Origin: Oscheius tipulae
Taxonomy: Eukaryota; Nematoda; Chromadorea; Rhabditida; Rhabditidae
Assembly: GCA_037178975.1 (NCBI GenBank)
Contig: JASJZH010000005.1
Location: forward strand, 1,178,001-1,242,000
DNA: 64,000 bases
Direction: 5' to 3'
This document shows, piece after piece, positions 59,701 through 64,000 of the stretch (within the stretch, counting starts at the first letter, position 1; every line of letters begins with the position of its first letter). Made by a program: the position numbers and the translations under genes. The notes beneath the pieces were generated by a model that was given only the letters and a program-made list of their open reading frames with translations, did not search any database and was not told the origin of the DNA.

Positions 59701-61249
59701 TTTGATCACAGAAAAGAGATTTTCTGGAGGAAATAAATCGAAAAGAAACTAACAGTAATGCTTTTTTATCAAAGTTTATCCGAGAAAGAAAACAATAAAC
59801 GGAGCAAGGTATAAAAATTACGGAGATCCGAAAAAAAAACTGGGAAAACCGAGAACCGAACAACCGAGAGCCAAAATTTGGCGTGCACGAGAAAATACGT
59901 ACGTGGTTTGAAATAACGAATGGGCGGGAAGCGAGAGGAACTGTGCAGGACAAGAATAGAATGGGGACTGGCTTGCTGACAGATCTAACCTATCTCCAAC
60001 ATCTTGGTATGGATGCGGGAATTGCAGAGACTTTGCAGCTTGAACTGGAAGTCTACAACATTCTCGTATAGACCAAAACATTTTCAAATTTTGCGAGCTC
60101 TTCAATCTTGTAGAGCAAATCAAGGACTATAAGTTTGCAGAAAAGTACAAAGCTGGAACCTGTAATCTTAACTTTGAAAATTGAGTTTTGTTTTGGTCTA
60201 TCCGAAAATGTGGTCAGAAGTCGTGGACGTCCAGTGCGACTTACGAAGTCCCTGTGCTTCCCACATTCATACCAAAGAGTCAGATGCTGGTAGATATGGC
60301 TACGATTTCGGTCATTTAAAGGGGTGTTTTCAATGTCCTGGTTTCATTATTCCCTCAGTGTATAAAGAAAACGCTCAAGATTTTAATATATATTCTAGAG
60401 AGGAAAGCACCCAAATATCGTCAACCTGTATGGAATATACGAGGCAGCCCATTCATATATTCCCAACAGATTACATCAGGGATACGTGATGGAGTTCATG
60501 GCCGGCGGAAGCCTCGATGGAGGTAAAATTTCAACTTCTACTTAGATTTGGGTACCAAGTAAATGTTATTTAGCAATTTCCTCGGGGAAGGAGTATAAAG
60601 CAGCCCAGGCTTACTTTTGGATGTACCAAATAGCTCACGGAATTGCCTTTTTGCATAATATGCACGTAGCACATCTTGACTTGAAACCTTTAAAGTGAGT
60701 TTCACGCATAAATATATGACATCACTTCTTCGTAGCATGCTGCTGGATGCATCATGGTACCGTATTAAAATAGGAGACTTTGGTATCTCGAAAAACATGA
60801 AGCTTTCCGAATTAACTGGAAGGTAGTTGTCAGCTTTTTCCTCCATGAAAACATGTTTTGAGAAGAACAACCTCTATGTACATAGCACCGGAACTTTTGG
60901 AAGACACTAATATCGATCGAGCCAAATTGTGTTATGTTGATGTATATTCATTGGGCATGACATTCTGGGAGGTACTCTATAAAAGGTAAACGTTGAAGTT
61001 GCCTACTCTAAACTATTTAAGATCGCCTTTTGACGATACCTGGTCGCGAAAAATTCTTAATGAAAATATCATAGCCGGTGTACGTCCAAGCTTGCATAAC
61101 TTCACTTGGGACATGAAGATACGCGATTTGATTAAAAGGTTAAACTTCATTTCTTCTTCCATGGCATTCGATTAAGATCCTGGAGAAGAAATCCCTTAGA
61201 GCGATGCACTATCGTGAACTTTGTGGAATCTCTGGAAATCGTTATGCAG
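56729..61249 (+). CDS. Ankyrin-repeat protein kinase D (8 exons seen, ends uncertain)
   Basis: One large exon (open from about 56729, first ATG 56777, to 59025) encodes about 22 ankyrin repeats. It splices in phase 2 to kinase exons 59063-59135, 60399-60522, 60574-60694, 60736-60822, 60863-60985, 61022-61138 and 61177-61249, open throughout. Kinase motifs: CVKIFHKF (lysine), KHPNIVNLYGIYE, YVMEFMAGG, VAHLDLKPLN (catalytic Asp and Lys present), KIGDFGIS, MYIAPELLE, DVYSLGMTFWEVLY. The glycine-loop exon of gene C is absent: the ankyrin exon takes its place at the same splice phase. Exon lengths of 73, 121, 87 and 123 match gene C. Ankyrin repeats usually bind protein partners. The 5' exon and the terminal exon are not identified, so it may be incomplete. 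Blocks within the ankyrin exon are nearly identical. Confidence 0.8.
59299..59402. repeat. Hairpin-forming inverted repeat in gene D intron 2
   Basis: Arms about 59299-59339 (CCTGATGCAGAGCTTAGCCC...) and 59359-59402 (...GGGGCTGTAGGCTGCGCATCAGG) pair imperfectly around a loop of about 20 nt. The size suits a pre-miRNA-like hairpin or a tiny MITE. Expression is unknown. Confidence 0.65.
59460..60398. other. Rest of gene D intron 2
   Basis: Open stretches near 59883-60071 and 60181-60390 look somewhat protein-like (for example LLTDLTYLQHLGMDAGIAET). They have no recognised family or clear splice sites. I leave them as intron. Confidence 0.3.
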
Positions 61250-62090
61250 GTGAATCGTGTGTGAGGGAGGGGGAGTTGGTCTAGTTATATATGTATCAAT
61301 ATAAAGTATCAATGTGGCTGTTTGTCTACCTGTCTGAAGCCCTATTTGTCAATTAGCGAGTTACTTTGTGATAGAAAACAATTCAAGTCAGTTAGGGAGA
61401 TTGCGTCACGGGGGAGAGCGTTGTTTCTATCAGGATAGTTTGACTGGAAGCAACCTTGCGAGCAAGTTGAAGTGAGAGGAAAGAACCGGGACAGGGTGAA
61501 AGGAGAATATAGAAACAGGAGAAAACTCAAAGGAATGCGGTTTTAGCTGTCGCTTGAGTCCCTAGGAGCGATAACTGCACTCTTCCAGTCCTTGTTTCCT
61601 GACAACACTTATTTGTTTCTCACCACCACGAGTACGAGCTTTTAGAGGAACAGTTCTGAGTCGAATGGCCCTTTTTCTCCACAAAGCTTGTATACTTCGT
61701 ATCGTCAATCGGAAGGAGCTGCTCGTATGGCTGAAATGTTCAGCTACTCGCCATGTGCACGTGAAATCCTTGCCGAGGAAGCTAGAGAAACAGGGAAGCG
61801 GGAAAACATGGATAAAACAAATTCTTTGTAGTTTTGCTAAACAATTCTGTCATTCAGTAAAAGACTGATACCGTGTGTACTGATCAATCGGCCTTCCCAT
61901 TTTTTTTCTCAGCAAACAACACGCAATAATTTAAAATCGTCGCTGTGTCCCATGCTTGTATCAATGACTCTTGCTCTAAGGATGAGATCTGTCTGAGAAT
62001 GACTTGCTGGAAGAAGAGTAAGCTCAACATAATTGTGAGTTTCCAATCCAGAAGCGGAGTCAAACTTTTCAGTCATCCATTCGCCTAACT
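61250..62090. other. Gene-free stretch after kinase D
   Basis: No exon for the expected terminal part of gene D is recognised. A short open frame near 61665-61868 has no similarity that I can name. Confidence 0.35.
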
Positions 62091-62554
62091 ATGCTGACAT
62101 TCCGACTGGAAAATCTGAACTGCAAATCCCTCCGTTCTATCGTCCGCCTTGCTGAACTGGAAACTGTCTTCAGTGGAATCGACTACGATGTCTGCTGTCT
62201 GACAGAAGTAAATAGAAACGGAAGCGAATCTTTCCAACTGCAATAATCTGGACATCAACTGCTGCTACACGGAAAGACTGGCTTCCTCGTACATCCAAAA
62301 TGGATGTCGTCCGTATCCTTCCACCCAATATCGGAGCGAGTGAGCTACTCAGAAAATCTATCTCCCTGTTGTCTATCTCTATGCACCTATTTCCGCATAT
62401 GTCACCTAGGACTACGAAAAATGCCGACGTGATTCGAGCTCTAAGATCTCCTCATCGACAACGGGTGAATGGTCTTCTTTCATACAAGATCGTAATAGGC
62501 GACATGAATGCAAAAGTGGGACTACATGATGCTCTAGTTTTCAAGCCAGACTAG
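62091..62554 (+). pseudogene. LINE endonuclease domain remnant
   Basis: In shifting frames the strand encodes LENLNCKSL, RLAELETVFSGIDYDVCCL followed by TEVNR, then VVYLYAPISAYVT and YKIVIGDMNAKVGLHD. These are in the order of the apurinic-like endonuclease (EEP) domain of non-LTR retrotransposons, most like RTE-type elements. Stops and frameshifts are frequent, and no reverse transcriptase follows. Confidence 0.75.
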
Positions 62555-62890
62555 GCTTAGGTTATGAGCTACTATTGACAAACAAAACAACCTAAACGGA
62601 ACAGTTGAACTGTTACCAAATGTACCCTATGAAGTTGACGGTCACACATTGTCTATGCAAACCACCTCTACAGTTCAGAACCCTATGCTAAATCATCTGT
62701 TTGCCACAAATGACAGATTGACTTTTAAGCTTACCGAAATATTTTAAGGCATTTTCTTTTGAGACTTCAAGAAAAAATGGAACACCTTTTTAGACCCAAC
62801 CGCACCTTTTATACCATACCAGTCATACTATTCACGCCTATTTTCTTCTCTGCTTTCTACATTTTTATTACCGCATCGTCTAGGTAAGTC

Positions 62891-63264
62891 ATGTCAAGTG
62901 AAGCACCAGACCAGGCCAAATTGGATGCTCAAATGGCGTCATCAACTAGTTCGAGAGCTGGTTGAAGACCATGATGGGAAAGAACGTGGGTCGAGCAAGC
63001 TATTCTGGCTACAGCCCATTTCGTCCCAACCAATACAAGAAACCTCTCACTCGTAAACCATATGTATATTGTACCGGACTCCATCGCAGCCAAGACTGCA
63101 CCGTAATTAGCTCACCCAGAACCAGATTTTACTTGCTTGCAGACAAGAACCTTTGTACCAATTGTACCGATAGTGGTCATTCAACTGATCAGTGCTACAG
63201 TAAAGTTGTCTGCAAGCGATGTGGGGGCCCACACCACAACAGCCTCCACGGTCTTAAACTCTAG
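62891..63264 (+). pseudogene. BEL/Pao-type gag fragment with zinc knuckles
   Basis: An ATG frame (MSSEAPDQAKLDAQMASS) stops after about 24 codons. A second frame (62962-63264) then carries KPYVYCTGLHRSQDC, LCTNCTDSGHSTDQC and VCKRCGGPHHNSLH. This triple Cys/His layout ending in HHNSLH is typical of BEL/Pao LTR retrotransposon gag. Protease and reverse transcriptase do not follow, and LTRs were not seen, so it is a remnant. Confidence 0.75.
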
Positions 63265-64000
63265 CTTGAATACCTAGTCTTTATATTTTTTCGAGACCCT
63301 TTATCCTCTCGTGACCTGGCTAGAGACGATAACCTCGTTAGTATTATCTTTTCTTTTGCAACCGAAACCACAAAAATTGACCTTTAATCACTTTTTAGAG
63401 TATGATCACAGCCAAGGAAGAAGACACTTCATTAAACTACTTTTTAGTCGCCTTTTCTCTAGTTGTTAGCACTTTCTCGTTTTGATCGTCATTGTAGTCA
63501 ATAACCAACCAAAGCCACAAACTAACCAAAACTATAAACCAACCAAAACCACAAACCACTTTGACTCAAGAATGAATTTACACCAAGTTTCGTAGAAGCC
63601 TGGGCCCACCTCTGGCGTGAGGCTCTGGGCTCACGTTTAAGTGTGACCAGTGCTCTCTAGCGCGCAGACTTGGCGGCGGAGGCGCCCAGTTGATCCAAAA
63701 AACTCTACCGTGGATCAATTGTGCGGGTACTCGGTGATGTTCGTAAGGCCCAGTTAGAAGCTATTATAAGTTCTTGAACCCATACCGGGAGACCAAGCAC
63801 AATATCTTTTTGTCTGGGCTCCCGACCTTTTGATCAGATTCCCCGCCTCCAAGAGGAGGATCCCTTGACTCTAGTGTGCGTGTCTCTCTCTCTCTCTTTC
63901 TGCCTCTAATTTTTCTGCCTCTCAGTTCGTACTTCTGTGTCTCAGATTTTGTCTCTGTCTCTCTGCCTCTCTATCTCTCTGTCTACCTGTTTCCCTGTTT
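63265..64000. other. Terminal gene-free stretch with simple repeats
   Basis: No gene is seen. AACCAACCAAARCCACAAAC repeats occupy about 63503-63557, and a CTCTGTCTCT tract fills 63880-64000 and runs off the window. GC-rich sequence at 63600-63740 (GGCGGCGGAGGCGCCC) is unexplained. Confidence 0.5.

Noticed and set aside
1..64000. CRISPR array, bacterial operon or plasmid origin
   Set aside because: Gene structure is clearly eukaryotic with introns. The repeats are diverged tandem arrays without equal repeats and unique spacers.

Overview
This window reads as nematode nuclear DNA. Exons are GC-rich and sit in AT-rich flanks. Splice acceptors are almost always TTTTCAG-like. Many introns are only 35-42 nt while others run to several kb. 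The gene set includes a dTDP-rhamnose epimerase, which nematodes have and most animals lack, and Tc3/Tc1/mariner-type transposons. I cannot name a species.

Layout: (1) 1-9.1 kb, minus strand: three closely spaced housekeeping genes in the order FOXRED1-like, PIN1-like, RmlC-like (its 3' part is not found here). Gaps of 170 and 262 bp are compatible with a polycistronic unit. (2) 9.1-23.8 kb: a gene-poor tract of foldbacks, CTCTGT simple repeats, diverged tandem arrays and many copies of a short bipartite motif, plus one candidate small secreted peptide near 13 kb. (3) 23.8-43.2 kb, plus strand: a complete 22-exon VAV gene (CH-acidic-DH-PH-C1-SH3-SH2-SH3, 993 residues on my splicing). Its large introns carry the same motif, a short Helitron-like element and a tRNA-Ala relic. 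(4) 43.5-61.3 kb: a local family of ankyrin-repeat/protein-kinase genes and fragments (four loci) mixed with a mariner, two Tc1-like elements, a Tc3-like element and a TTAA-flanked foldback. (5) 61.3-64 kb: remnants of a LINE endonuclease and a BEL/Pao-type gag, then simple repeats.

The most notable signal is the bipartite motif TGTTTCA-N9-TATA. Its register is fixed: the second box starts 16 nt after the first in every pair I measured, on both strands. It lies outside exons in orientation blocks of several kb. The first box is one base short of the C. elegans Ruby motif core (CTGTTTCA) that drives autonomous 21U-RNA (piRNA) genes, and a PSE-plus-TATA layout also resembles SNAPc-type small-RNA promoters. 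A dense piRNA or other small-RNA gene cluster in and upstream of vav is my leading hypothesis. It is inferred from sequence only.

The second notable feature is the ankyrin-kinase family. Two members share kinase exon lengths and phases. In one, the exon with the glycine-rich loop is replaced by a long exon of about 22 ankyrin repeats. In the other, the catalytic HRD Asp is Asn.
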